Source: CAZGUX01 sp046160045
GTDB taxonomy: Bacteria; Acidobacteriota; Terriglobia; Bryobacterales; Bryobacteraceae
Length of the DNA stretch: 64,000 nucleotides
Direction: 5' to 3'
NCBI GenBank assembly: GCA_046160045.1
Contig: JBJXGR010000267.1
Coordinates: 1-64,000, forward strand
The notes below the pieces were generated by a model that had not been told where the DNA came from, ran no database searches, and was given only the letters and a program-made list of their open reading frames with translations. Position numbers and translations under genes: made by a program. Below, in pieces: positions 48,902-56,989 of this stretch; the first letter of the stretch is position 1, and every line of letters starts with the position of its first letter.

Positions 48902-49852
48902 ATGCCCATGCCTGCCGTTCTCTTGCCTGACCAGATTATGCGGATGAATGCCCCCGATTTCACCTGCGACCTCGATCTGCTCGACGATGAAGTCTACAAG
49001 CTTCTCGAACTGACCGCCGAGATGAAGCAGGGTCCTACGCGCTACGCGCAGGCACTCACCGGCAAGTCGGCGGCGCTGTTGTTCGAGAAGCCCTCCTTGC
49101 GCACCAAGGTGACCTTTGAGCTGGCGATGAAACAACTGGGCGGCGATACGGTGGCGAGCGAGGGCATCATCGGGTCGCGCGAGCCGTTGAAGGACGTGGC
49201 GCGGAATCTCGACCGCTGGGTGAACGGCATTGTGGCGCGGACCTTTTCGCAAACGACGATCGACGATCTGGCCCGCTGGTCGTCGGTGCCGGTCATCAAC
49301 GCCCTCACCGACCGTTATCATCCCTGCCAGGCGCTGGCGGATGTATTCACCATGACGGAACAGTTGGGCGAGGTGAGGGGCCGGAATCTGGCTTATGTCG
49401 GCGACGGCAACAACGTGGCGCATTCGCTGATGCTGACCGCGGCGCGGTTGGGAATGAATGTGAATGTCGCGACGCCGAAAGGCTACTCGCCCGATCCGGG
49501 CATCACGTCCCGGGCCATGAGCGCGGCTGCGGTGGCGGGTGGGCGGCTGACGCTGACGCACGATGCCCCTGCGGCGGTTCGCGGGGCGGATGTGGTGTAC
49601 ACGGACGTTTGGGCGAGCATGGGGCAGGAGTCGGAGGCCGAGACCCGGCGCGGTCATTTCCAGCCCTACCAGGTGAACGAACAGCTCTTCGCGCTGGCCA
49701 GACCGGATGCGATTTTCCTCCATTGCCTGCCGGCCAGGCGAGGCGAGGAGGTGACGGACGCGGTCATCGAGTCGCCGAATTCACGCGTGTTCGACCAGGC
49801 GGAGAACCGCCTGCACACGCAGAAAGCGCTGTTGCTGATGCTCCTCGGCTAG
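48902..49852 (+). CDS. argF: Ornithine carbamoyltransferase
   Basis: 316 residues. The carbamoyl-phosphate loop is F-E-K-P-S-L-R-T-K-V-T-F-E at about 60-72, where S-T-R-T is more common. The ornithine-side motifs are H-C-L-P-A-R-R-G-E-E-V near 275 and D-V-W-A-S-M-G-Q-E-S-E. These are characteristic of ornithine rather than aspartate carbamoyltransferase. The enzyme makes citrulline from ornithine and carbamoyl phosphate. A strong AGGAGGAG precedes the start and ArgR-type boxes control it. argH follows after 130 bases; argG is not here. Confidence 0.93.
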   Translation: MPMPAVLLPDQIMRMNAPDFTCDLDLLDDEVYKLLELTAEMKQGPTRYAQALTGKSAALLFEKPSLRTKVTFELAMKQLGGDTVASEGIIGSREPLKDVARNLDRWVNGIVARTFSQTTIDDLARWSSVPVINALTDRYHPCQALADVFTMTEQLGEVRGRNLAYVGDGNNVAHSLMLTAARLGMNVNVATPKGYSPDPGITSRAMSAAAVAGGRLTLTHDAPAAVRGADVVYTDVWASMGQESEAETRRGHFQPYQVNEQLFALARPDAIFLHCLPARRGEEVTDAVIESPNSRVFDQAENRLHTQKALLLMLLG

Positions 49853-49861
49853 GCTTCCACG

Positions 49862-49925
49862 AATCGGAGCCGCGACCCCTTCTGAGCCGCGACCGTTAGG
49901 GAGCGGTGGCTTGCCAGGGAACGGC
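49862..49925. repeat. GAGCCGCGACC-type dispersed repeats between argF and argH
   Basis: Two copies of GAGCCGCGACC (about 49868 and 49880) are followed by GTTAGGGAGCGGTGGC. The same motif recurs at 51400-51580, 55145-55180 and, as a 29-bp tandem, at 55491-55634. Confidence 0.6.
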
Positions 49926-49982
49926 CAAACGCCTGCAGGAACCAATGACTGATCTCCAATCACCACCCGGAGCCTCCTCACG

Positions 49983-51377
49983 ATGAAACTCTGGGGCGGC
50001 AGATTCGAAACCGGACCCGCCGAGGTCTTCGAACGCTTTTCCGGCTCCCTTCACTTCGACGGGCGTCTCCTGGATGTGGATGTCCGGGGCTCGCAGGCGT
50101 TCGCCCGCGCCCTGGAACGCGTCGGCATTCTCACGGCGGCCGAACGTGAGGCGCTCGACTCCGCCCTTGAATCGATCCGCACGGACGCGGCGGCCGATCC
50201 AAAATTCCTCGCCGGCGCGGCCGATGAAGACGTCCACACTGTAGTCATCCGCCTCTTGAAAGAGCGCGCCGGCGCCGTGGCCGACAAGATCCACACTGGC
50301 CGCAGCCGCAACGAGCAGGTCTCGCTCGATGTCCGCTTGTGGCTGCGCGAAGAGTGCGACCGGGTTCGCGAGCGCCTGGCGGCGTTCATGGAATCGCTCC
50401 TGAATCTGGCCGGGCGTCACCCGGATGCCGTGATTCCCGGCTACACCCACCTCCGCCGCGCGCAGGCCGTGCTCTGGCCGCACTACGTCCTGGCTTTTTT
50501 CGAGATGTTCGCCCGCGACTGGGAGCGCTTCGGTGACGCCCGGCGGCGGATCAATGTGCTCCCGCTCGGCTCCGGCGCGCTGGCCGGAAGCGGCTTCCCC
50601 TTCGACCGCCACGCGATCGCGCGCGACCTGGGCTTCGACGCGATCACCTTCAACAGCATGGACGTCTCGGCCGACCGGGACTTCGCGCTGGATTTTATGT
50701 ACGCCGCCTCGGTTACGATGCTGCACCTGAGCCGCCTCGCCGAGGATTGGATCCTCTATTCGAGCGAGGAATTCGGCTGGATGGAACTGGGCGACGGCGT
50801 CACGAGCGGTTCCAGCCTGATGCCGCAAAAGAAGAATCCCGATTCGCTGGAACTCATTCGCGGCAAATCCGGCCGCGTCATTGGCGACTTGACCGCGCTG
50901 CTGGTGACGGTGAAAGGACTGCCCACGACCTACAATCGCGATCTGCAGGAAGGCTGGGAGCCCTTGTTCGATTCCGCCGCTCAGGTCAGCGGCTCGCTGG
51001 AAATGTCTCGTGTCGTGGCGGACTCCGTCGTCTTGCGCCCGGAGATCCCGCGCGGCGCGGCCGAAGAGAGTTGGGTCGTGGCCACCGACCTGGCGGAGGC
51101 GTTGTCCCGCTCCGGCACGCCGTTCCATCGGGCGCACCAACTGGTGGGAGCGCTGGTGCTGGAAAGCCTGAAGCGCGGAAGAAAACCCGCGGACTGGACG
51201 GACACGGAACTCGCGGCCTTCGCGCCCGAGTTCGCGGCGCAATCGTTCGCCCGCTTCATGCAACCGCGGGAGGGCATGAAGTCACGCGAGATTCCCGGAG
51301 GCACGGGCCCGGATCACGTGGCGAAGGCCCTGGAACAGGCGCAAGAACGCCTGAAACGAATGTCAGAGGGGCTGTAG
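49983..51377 (+). CDS. argH: Argininosuccinate lyase
   Basis: 464 residues, full length. It begins MKLWGGRFETGPAEVFERFS. It has D-E-D-V-H-T-V-V, the H-T-G-R-S-R-N-E-Q-V substrate loop and the fumarase-superfamily signature G-S-S-L-M-P-Q-K-K-N-P-D at about 277-288. The enzyme splits argininosuccinate into arginine and fumarate. It follows argF and precedes argR; argG is missing from the cluster. Confidence 0.96.
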   Translation: MKLWGGRFETGPAEVFERFSGSLHFDGRLLDVDVRGSQAFARALERVGILTAAEREALDSALESIRTDAAADPKFLAGAADEDVHTVVIRLLKERAGAVADKIHTGRSRNEQVSLDVRLWLREECDRVRERLAAFMESLLNLAGRHPDAVIPGYTHLRRAQAVLWPHYVLAFFEMFARDWERFGDARRRINVLPLGSGALAGSGFPFDRHAIARDLGFDAITFNSMDVSADRDFALDFMYAASVTMLHLSRLAEDWILYSSEEFGWMELGDGVTSGSSLMPQKKNPDSLELIRGKSGRVIGDLTALLVTVKGLPTTYNRDLQEGWEPLFDSAAQVSGSLEMSRVVADSVVLRPEIPRGAAEESWVVATDLAEALSRSGTPFHRAHQLVGALVLESLKRGRKPADWTDTELAAFAPEFAAQSFARFMQPREGMKSREIPGGTGPDHVAKALEQAQERLKRMSEGL

Positions 51378-51397
51378 TGATGAGATCCAAATCTGCA

Positions 51398-51580
51398 CTG
51401 AGCCGCGACCTGCTCAGCCCCGACCTTCTGAGCCGCGAACTTCTACTCTGTGACCGCATGTATTTTCTTGCACTTGGGCAGGCCCTGCGCCGCGGTCTCT
51501 TACCGTTCAATCCGTCTCCGACGGAGGCCCCGCTGAGCCGCGACCGTGAGGGAGCGGTGGCTCCCGGTCCCGATCTGTTC
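51398..51580. repeat. GAGCCGCGACC-type repeats between argH and argR
   Basis: Copies at about 51400, 51430 and 51536, the last as GAGCCGCGACCGTGAGGGAG. The 400-base gap 51378-51777 contains no gene; it is filled by these repeats and the hairpin element that follows. Confidence 0.6.
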
Positions 51581-51640
51581 ACCGCCATTAAGGAAGCGGT
51601 GGCCCGTCAGTTCAGTGAATACCGCACGCTCGGAGGCTGG

Positions 51641-51735
51641 GAAAAAACGGGACAGCCACCCCGTTTCCCGATCAGCGTTTTGTGGAGAACCAACGATTTG
51701 TGCCCGGGAAACGGGGTGACCGTCCCTGTTTTTTC
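51641..51735. repeat. 95-bp imperfect inverted-repeat (MITE/REP-like) element, copy B
   Basis: The left arm starts GAAAAAACGGGACAGCCACC and the right arm is its near-perfect inverse, ending GTCCCTGTTTTTTC. The reverse complement of the whole matches the element at 9756-9854 including the centre (CACAAATCGTTGGTTCTCC). It ends 42 bases before argR, so transcripts into argR may form this hairpin. Confidence 0.8.
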
Positions 51736-51777
51736 AAGGATTCTCACGCTCGCGGCTCCGTCGCCTGAGTCTCTCGC

Positions 51778-52212
51778 ATGAGTAAAAGCTACCGCCACGG
51801 TCAAATCGTCAAGCTCATCCGCTCCCAGCAGATCATGACGCAGGACGAACTGGCCAAAGCTCTCAAGAAGACCGGCATCGCCGCCACGCAGGTGACGCTG
51901 TCCCGCGACATCCGCGAACTTCGCCTCGTTAAGACCCACGACGGTTATCGCGAGCTGGACGCGAGCGAATCCGGGCCGTCGTTTGAAACGCTCGCCACGG
52001 AGTTCCTCATCGACGTGCGCCTGGCGCAAAACCTGGTAGTGCTCAAGACGGCGCCTGGACATGCGAATTCGGTAGCCGTGGCGCTGGACAACCAGGAGTG
52101 GCACGAGGTAGTCGGAACGATCGCGGGAGACGATACCATCCTGGTCATCTCTCCCGACAACGCGACCGCGGAAGGCTTACAAAAGCGCTTTATCGAGCTT
52201 CTGAAAGTCTGA
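51778..52212 (+). CDS. argR: Arginine repressor ArgR
   Basis: 144 residues. The winged-helix DNA-binding domain, about 1-70, has R-H-G-Q-I-V-K-L-I, then T-Q-D-E-L-A-K-A-L, then T-Q-V-T-L-S-R-D-I-R-E-L-R-L-V-K. The C-terminal hexamerisation/arginine-binding domain has G-T-I-A-G-D-D-T-I-L-V-I at about 118-129. The family senses L-arginine and represses biosynthetic genes; candidate operators lie before argF. Its stop overlaps the convergent TlpA-like gene by 23 bases. Confidence 0.95.
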   Translation: MSKSYRHGQIVKLIRSQQIMTQDELAKALKKTGIAATQVTLSRDIRELRLVKTHDGYRELDASESGPSFETLATEFLIDVRLAQNLVVLKTAPGHANSVAVALDNQEWHEVVGTIAGDDTILVISPDNATAEGLQKRFIELLKV

Positions 52213-53152
52213 CGCCCGCTTCCACCAGCGCTTTCACGCGCGGCGCCAGTTCCTCGTACGGCATCTTGCCCGGCTGATACATCCGCACGATTCCCTGCCG
52301 GTCGATCAGGACCAGCGTCGGTGTCGTGCTGGCGCCGTAGTTCCTGAAGGTCTCCTCGTCCACCGGCGTCGACATGCCTCGAACCTCCGAGTAGAACTTC
52401 CGCCGGATCTCTTCGATATAGGCCAGCTCCGCATCGGGCGAAACCTCTTCCCCTCGCGCGGCGTATCCGTAGCGCTGCGTCGCGCCCACGATCTTTAGAC
52501 CCTTGCCTCCGAATTCCGACTCGAGACGCGCCAGGATCGGCGCCTGGTACTTGCAGTCACCGCACCAGTGCGCCCAGAAAAAGAGAATGACCGGCGATCC
52601 TCTCAAGCTGCTGAGGGGCTTCGGCGGAACCGTTCCCACGTGCCGTGCGGTCGCGATGGCCGGCGCGGGCTGGCCCTCCAGGCTCAGCAGGTGGATGTTC
52701 TTCTGGATCCGTGTCCGGATCGACGTATCGCGGTAGCGCGCCAACTCCCGCTTGAGAAAGACAAGCCCTTCGCTGCGCTGGCCGCGCTCGCGCAGCACCT
52801 GCGCCTGCACCTCCATCGACGCGCCAAACGCCAGCGGCAGGTCCTTCTCGTCATCCATGCGCCGCGTCTTCAACGCCTCCAGGCAGAGCTTTCGCGTCTC
52901 CGCCGCGTAGCGGTCGGCCGCGTCCAATTGGTGGTTGGCCAGCGCGCCCCGGCCCAGCCACGACAGAGCCAGGATCATCTCGGGCGTCGTGCCGCTGGTT
53001 TTCCGATACTGCTCGATGAGCTTCTCGCCGCCGGCGAAATCGCGCGAGGCGATCGCCTGGCGGACGTCGGCAACCAGGCCGGCTTCCAGGATGGCGCTGG
53101 CCAGAAACACAACAACTGCGGTCGCTCGGGTGGCGGACATATCGAACAGCAT
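52190..53152 (-). CDS. TlpA-like thioredoxin-fold protein with N-terminal helical domain
   Basis: 320 residues from the ATG at 53152, just after the stop of the upstream dehydrogenase. A signal peptide (ATAVVVFLASAILEAGLVAD) leads to a TPR-like helical region at about 25-155. A TlpA/ResA-type domain follows at about 160-320: V-I-L-F-F-W-A-H-W-C-G-D-C-K-Y-Q-A-P-I with redox pair C-G-D-C, and the cis-proline region T-P-T-L-V-L-I-D-R-Q-G. It is probably a periplasmic disulfide reductase or thiol-disulfide exchange protein. It is last in a five-gene overlapping operon. Confidence 0.82.
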   Translation of the reverse strand: MLFDMSATRATAVVVFLASAILEAGLVADVRQAIASRDFAGGEKLIEQYRKTSGTTPEMILALSWLGRGALANHQLDAADRYAAETRKLCLEALKTRRMDDEKDLPLAFGASMEVQAQVLRERGQRSEGLVFLKRELARYRDTSIRTRIQKNIHLLSLEGQPAPAIATARHVGTVPPKPLSSLRGSPVILFFWAHWCGDCKYQAPILARLESEFGGKGLKIVGATQRYGYAARGEEVSPDAELAYIEEIRRKFYSEVRGMSTPVDEETFRNYGASTTPTLVLIDRQGIVRMYQPGKMPYEELAPRVKALVEAGVRLSEAR

Positions 53153-53153
53153 A

Positions 53154-53903
53154 TCAGGCGAGCAGCATGCCACCGTCCACCGTGAACACCGACCCTGTGA
53201 TGTAGGACCCTTCGCCGGAAGCCAGCAGGACGGCCGTCTCGGCCACTTCTTCCGGCTGCCCCAGGTGGCGGATGGGCTGCCGATCGATCGAAAACTCCTC
53301 CCGTTCCGGATTCTTCCAGAAATATTCGCTGAGCTGCGTCTGAATCAGGCCCGGGGCGATCGCATTCACCCGAACGCCGCTCGGGCCGAGTTCCAGGGCG
53401 TACGACCGGGTCATCATGATCAGCGCCGCTTTGGTCATGCTGTAGAGCAGGCTTTCGAACTGCGGCCGGATTCCCGAAACCGACGAGATGTTGACGATCG
53501 AGCCTGAACCGCGGCGGCACATCAGCGGGGCCACTCGCTGCGTGAACCGGTACACGCTCTTCAGGTTCACCTCCACCATCTTGTCGAACTGCGCGTCGGA
53601 AAAGCTCAGGCACGGGCCCTGCGCGATGTTGGTGGCGGCGTTATTCACCAGAACATCGATCCGTCCGTACCGCGTGGAGACCTCGTCGGCCAGGCGATCG
53701 ATGTCCTCGGCCCGCCCCACGTGGCAAGCCATGGGAACCGCGCGGGCTCCCAATTCCGCGGCCACGGCGTCCAGCGACTCCTGCTTTCGGCTGGCGAGGA
53801 TCACCGTCGCTCCCTCGCGGACAAACGCCGACGCGATGGCTTTGCCGATACCCCGGCTGGCCCCGGTCACGATCGAGACCCGATCCTCGAGCCGCCCGCT
53901 CAC
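53154..53903 (-). CDS. Short-chain dehydrogenase/reductase
   Basis: 249 residues from the GTG at 53903, which overlaps the stop of the upstream gene (GTGA). The cofactor motif T-G-A-S-R-G-I-G-K-A is at about 13-22, N-N-A-A at about 88-91, the catalytic S near 141 in N-I-S-S-V-S-G-I, and Y-S-M-T-K at about 155-159. The end is Y-I-T-G-S-V-F-T-V-D-G-G-M. This is a classical SDR, NAD(P)-dependent, acting on an unknown alcohol or ketone; the upstream TIM-barrel gene suggests a sugar-type substrate. Confidence 0.92.
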   Translation of the reverse strand: MSGRLEDRVSIVTGASRGIGKAIASAFVREGATVILASRKQESLDAVAAELGARAVPMACHVGRAEDIDRLADEVSTRYGRIDVLVNNAATNIAQGPCLSFSDAQFDKMVEVNLKSVYRFTQRVAPLMCRRGSGSIVNISSVSGIRPQFESLLYSMTKAALIMMTRSYALELGPSGVRVNAIAPGLIQTQLSEYFWKNPEREEFSIDRQPIRHLGQPEEVAETAVLLASGEGSYITGSVFTVDGGMLLA

Positions 53904-54934
53904 ACTCCCAGCACCTCGTGCGTGTAGCGAATGCTCGCTTCCAGATCGTCGAGTTCCCGTTGCGCGGCCTGTTCTTTCGGCCCCGGCGGCGGGCCCGGAT
54001 TTGGTTTCCCTTGTTCCGCCAACGCGAGAAACCGCAGGAACTCGGCCGCGCGCACGTTGCGATAGCCATCCCAGAACTTCGGGTCGAACACGGCGAAGTA
54101 GCGCGGCCCGGTGACGATGATCTCGAGCGAGAACGGCCGGCCCGGCAGCAGTTCCTGAAACCGCCGCGTGTACCGTTCGATGCCGATGTTGCCTTCGCCC
54201 ATCCGCGTCCACCGCACCGCGATCCGGTCGCCTTCCCGCCACACCGCGGAGTCGCGGACATGGCTGGTCAGCGCGTACGGGGCCAGCGTCTCCAGGGTGA
54301 GCAGCGGGTCCTCCAGCGTCCACACCGGGTTACCCGAGTCGAGGCACACTCCGACGAAATCCTTGCCTGCCTCCTCGACCAGCACCTTCAGTTCCCGCGC
54401 CTGCATATCGCCGGCATGATTTTCGATCGCGATCTTGATGCCGGCGTCCGTGACGCGCGATCGCACATTGCGCAGCACCCTCACCGCGTTCTCGATGTGC
54501 CCCTCGATCGGCAGGGGCCCGGTGCGGTCCTGCATGCTGCCGAGGAAGGCCCGCACGATCGGTGAACCCACCTGCTTCGCCGGCCGGATCATTCGCCCCA
54601 ACTGCTCTTCCGCCGTCCCCTGCGAGGCGTCGAACGACTTCGAACTGGGGCAAATCGAGCGCATCCCCAACTCAACCTGGACCCCCACTCTCTCCGCGTG
54701 GGCCCTGACATTCCTCAGGTGCGCTTCCTCCAGCCCGCCGATAAATCGGATCTCGGAAAAATGTACGACCTTCGCTTTGTGTTTCGCCGCGTAGTCCAGG
54801 TATTGAAACGGCGTCCACCCCTGCGACCGGATGCTGAACAGGTCGATTCCGAAACGGATCGGAGATTGTGCGGAAGTCGGAACGGCGGCCATGGCTGAGG
54901 ACGCGAGGAACGCTCTACGGTGCATCCCTCTCAT
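53900..54934 (-). CDS. Secreted sugar phosphate isomerase/epimerase-like TIM-barrel protein
   Basis: 344 residues. A Tat-like signal (MHRRAFLASSAMAAV) follows a short N-terminal extension; the ATG at 54925 is an alternative start. The AP-endonuclease-2-type TIM barrel has I-K-I-A-I-E-N-H-A-G-D at about 168-178, V-C-L-D-S-G-N-P at about 196-203, and S-H-V-R-D-S. In this family these E, D and H residues bind the metal. Proteins of this kind with export signals are abundant in Acidobacteria and Planctomycetes and act on sugars or related compounds; the reaction is unknown. Confidence 0.85.
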   Translation of the reverse strand: MRGMHRRAFLASSAMAAVPTSAQSPIRFGIDLFSIRSQGWTPFQYLDYAAKHKAKVVHFSEIRFIGGLEEAHLRNVRAHAERVGVQVELGMRSICPSSKSFDASQGTAEEQLGRMIRPAKQVGSPIVRAFLGSMQDRTGPLPIEGHIENAVRVLRNVRSRVTDAGIKIAIENHAGDMQARELKVLVEEAGKDFVGVCLDSGNPVWTLEDPLLTLETLAPYALTSHVRDSAVWREGDRIAVRWTRMGEGNIGIERYTRRFQELLPGRPFSLEIIVTGPRYFAVFDPKFWDGYRNVRAAEFLRFLALAEQGKPNPGPPPGPKEQAAQRELDDLEASIRYTHEVLGV

Positions 54935-55181
54935 TATGCTCCGGGGAAACAGGGTCGGCCTCGCTCGACCGCGCCGCCCGGTACACCAACGCGCCCAGAA
55001 TGGCGAGCGGAGGAATCATCAGCACCAGGATCCCCAGATTCAGCGCCTGCTGCTGATGCGCAGTGAGCGCCGCCGCCGTCCGAAAGCACATCGAACACTG
55101 GCCAAACGCCGCGGCCGGAAACAGCATGAGCAGGAATCGAACGACAGAGCCGCGACCGGAAGGGAGCGGGCCGCGGATCAT
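54915..55181 (-). CDS. Small membrane protein downstream of cytochrome oxidase subunit IV
   Basis: 88 residues. The start codon overlaps the subunit IV stop (ATGA). A signal-like hydrophobic stretch (VVRFLLMLFPAAAFGQ) is followed by C-S-M-C-F-R-T-A-A-A-L, a CxxC motif, and a membrane helix (GILVLMIPPLAILGALVYRA). Its first residues are encoded by a copy of the dispersed GAGCCGCGACC repeat. Small CxxC membrane proteins of this sort are seen next to terminal oxidase genes; a role in oxidase assembly is a guess. Confidence 0.65.
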   Translation of the reverse strand: MIRGPLPSGRGSVVRFLLMLFPAAAFGQCSMCFRTAAALTAHQQQALNLGILVLMIPPLAILGALVYRAARSSEADPVSPEHNERDAP

Positions 55182-55471
55182 GACGGCCGCAACTCCAGCA
55201 TGCGCGCGGCGTCCGGAAACAGGCCCAGCAACGCAAGGATCATCGCAATCAACGCCGGGAACAGCGCGTAGGTCAGGCTCAGCCGCTCGAATTTCAGGTG
55301 CATGAAATACGCGATGATCAGGACGGCCTTCACCACCGACAGGCCGAGCAGCGCGCTCAGCATGACGCCCGGCCGCAGTTGTTCATACGCCAGCAACACC
55401 TCGAGCGCCGTCAGGCCGATCAGGAAGGCCCACACCCGGTTGTACGTTCGTGGCTCAACGGACTGCATCAA
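55178..55471 (-). CDS. Cytochrome c oxidase subunit IV family protein (COX4_pro-like)
   Basis: 97 residues with three membrane helices at about 14-30, 36-58 and 66-88. The conserved segment V-V-K-A-V-L-I-I-A-Y-F-M-H-L-K-F-E is typical of the small subunit IV of caa3/bo3-type terminal oxidases. Subunits I-III should precede it but the upstream DNA is tandem repeat and then an opposite-facing gene, so this copy is separated from its partners. It heads a five-gene minus-strand operon. Confidence 0.85.
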   Translation of the reverse strand: MMQSVEPRTYNRVWAFLIGLTALEVLLAYEQLRPGVMLSALLGLSVVKAVLIIAYFMHLKFERLSLTYALFPALIAMILALLGLFPDAARMLELRPS

Positions 55472-55490
55472 TCACCGCCTTATCCGAGGC

Positions 55491-55634
55491 CCGACCGCGA
55501 GGGAGGGCTTCCGCTCCCCCCGACCGCGAGGGAGGGCTTCCGCTCTCCCCGGCCGCTAGGGATGGCCTCTGCTCACCCGACCGCGAGGGAGGGCTTCTGC
55601 TCTCCCCGACCGCGAGAGGGCTTCCGCTCCCCAG
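55491..55634. repeat. Five tandem 29-bp repeats
   Basis: The unit, CGACCGCGAGGGAGGGCTTC and then CGCTCTCCC, starts at 55493, 55522, 55551, 55579 and 55608, with single-base variation. It belongs to the same family as the GAGCCGCGACC repeats near argF/argH and at 55145-55180. It occupies the gap between the oxidase subunit IV gene and the divergent secreted-protein gene. Confidence 0.8.
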
Positions 55635-55692
55635 GCACGCATTGGTCAATTTCACGCGCCAGCATTCGGCATCGAGACTTCTATGATAATGG

Positions 55693-56319
55693 ATGAGGAT
55701 GACGGGCCGCTTCGACCTTCGACTTGTATTCTGCCTCTGGTTGTGTTCGACGCTGGGGGCACAGGTCATTGAATTCGAGTCGAATGGCTTGCGCTACCAG
55801 ACGCTGACGCGTTCCGGCCTCACCGTCATGTTCGCCCAATTACCCGTGGTGGTCCAGCACTACGCGATTCTCCAGGTCGCGGTCTCGAACGGCGGCCGGT
55901 CCACGTGCTCGATGAAGCCTGAGGATTTCTCGTACAAGCGCGCCGATGGCCAGGTGGTCAGGGGAGTCCGCGCCTCCGAAGTGGTGGACACGTTGATCGA
56001 GAAAGGCAATCGCGGTGACGTCGTCAAGCTGGTGTCGACCTACGAATCGGCGCTGTACGGGATTTCGCGGCTGCACTCGCCCAGCGGGTACGAACAGCGC
56101 CGGCAGGCTGCCCTCGCGGAGGTCTCATCCACCCGGCTGAAGGCCGCGGCGGCTGCTTCGGCCATTGCGTTTGTCCCGTCCCGGCTGCTGGCTGGCCAGT
56201 CGACCGACGGCGCCGTATTCTTTGCCACTGCCGGCAAGCATCTCGGTCCCGGGCGGCTGTCGGTCCGCACGCCGGCCGGCATCTTCGAGTTCGAGCCGGT
56301 CACCGACGCACCGCAGTGA
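55693..56319 (+). CDS. Secreted hypothetical protein
   Basis: 208 residues with a signal peptide (RLVFCLWLCSTLGAQ). The mature part begins V-I-E-F-E-S-N-G-L-R-Y-Q-T-L-T and has beta-rich sequence up to about 100. A helical alanine-rich part follows (LKAAAAASAIAFVP), then a C-terminal beta segment (GPGRLSVRTPAGIFEFEPV). No recognised family. Such proteins with one N-terminal signal and an Ig-like fold are frequent in Acidobacteria. Confidence 0.7.
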   Translation: MRMTGRFDLRLVFCLWLCSTLGAQVIEFESNGLRYQTLTRSGLTVMFAQLPVVVQHYAILQVAVSNGGRSTCSMKPEDFSYKRADGQVVRGVRASEVVDTLIEKGNRGDVVKLVSTYESALYGISRLHSPSGYEQRRQAALAEVSSTRLKAAAAASAIAFVPSRLLAGQSTDGAVFFATAGKHLGPGRLSVRTPAGIFEFEPVTDAPQ

Positions 56320-56354
56320 ATCTCACCCGTTTGGCCCTTTCCCCAACCCGTGGG

Positions 56355-56389
56355 GCGGACTTTCAGTCCGCGGCGAGCTTTAGCTCGCC
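56355..56389. repeat. Pair of adjacent palindromes
   Basis: GCGGACTTTCAGTCCGC (56355-56371) and GGCGAGCTTTAGCTCGCC (56372-56389) abut, forming two strong hairpins in the 155-base gap after the secreted-protein gene. They may terminate transcription or be extragenic repeats; no T-run follows. Confidence 0.6.
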
Positions 56390-56474
56390 CTTGTAGACTT
56401 TGCCATTTGCCCCGAAGTGGCGAAAGCTCGAATGGGGACCTCCCCCCTTCCAAATCCCCGCCGCGATGACCGCC

Positions 56475-56834
56475 CTACTCCGGCGGGAAGAACAGATCGT
56501 CTTCAGCCATGTTCGGAATACCGATCACCAGCACCCGCATACGGCCCTTGGCGCCGTGAATCACGCCCGGCGGGATGTGCACGATGGAACCCGTGCGCAC
56601 TTCGTGCTCGACACCGTCGAGCGAAACCGTACCGCCCCCGTCGAGGACGTAGTACAGTTCCGTCGCCACTCTGTGGAAGTGCAGTTTGGCGCCGTCGATA
56701 TCCACGGCGTGCGCCCAGGCGGCCACGTCCGTGTCAAAGCGGCTGATGAGCAGATCGCGCCAGCCGCAAGTCGACCGTTCACGCGGGGCTTCGCCCTCAT
56801 GGCGGACCAGGACGGATTGGGTCTGTGCCTGCAT
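56475..56834 (-). CDS. Cupin-domain protein
   Basis: 119 residues from the ATG at 56834; the longer open frame upstream covers repeat DNA. A single cupin barrel has G-A-K-L-H-F-H-R-V-A-T-E-L-Y-Y-V-L-D-G-G-G at about 48-68 and V-H-I-P-P-G-V-I-H-G-A at about 84-94. The H-F-H...E metal set is mostly retained. Small cupins bind a metal and may be isomerases, dioxygenases or sugar-binding regulators; the reaction is unknown. Confidence 0.8.
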   Translation of the reverse strand: MQAQTQSVLVRHEGEAPRERSTCGWRDLLISRFDTDVAAWAHAVDIDGAKLHFHRVATELYYVLDGGGTVSLDGVEHEVRTGSIVHIPPGVIHGAKGRMRVLVIGIPNMAEDDLFFPPE

Positions 56835-56867
56835 GAAAAAAGTGTAGCGCGCCGAGCGAGTTCTCAC

Positions 56868-56889
56868 GTGGCGCCGGTCTCCGGCCGGC
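56868..56889. repeat. GTGGCGCCGGTCTCC-type extragenic repeat
   Basis: GTGGCGCCGGTCTCCGGCC is followed by GGCCTCGCGGATCGAA. It matches the copies at 14239 and 18816 (the latter also followed by GCGGATCGAA). Confidence 0.6.
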
Positions 56890-56989
56890 CTCGCGGATCG
56901 AAGAACCGTTTGAGCCACATTCGATGCGTCCCCGCGAAGAGTCCTGCAACGGATTGTCCGGCCTCCCGAATTCTTGGCCTCCGGCGCTC

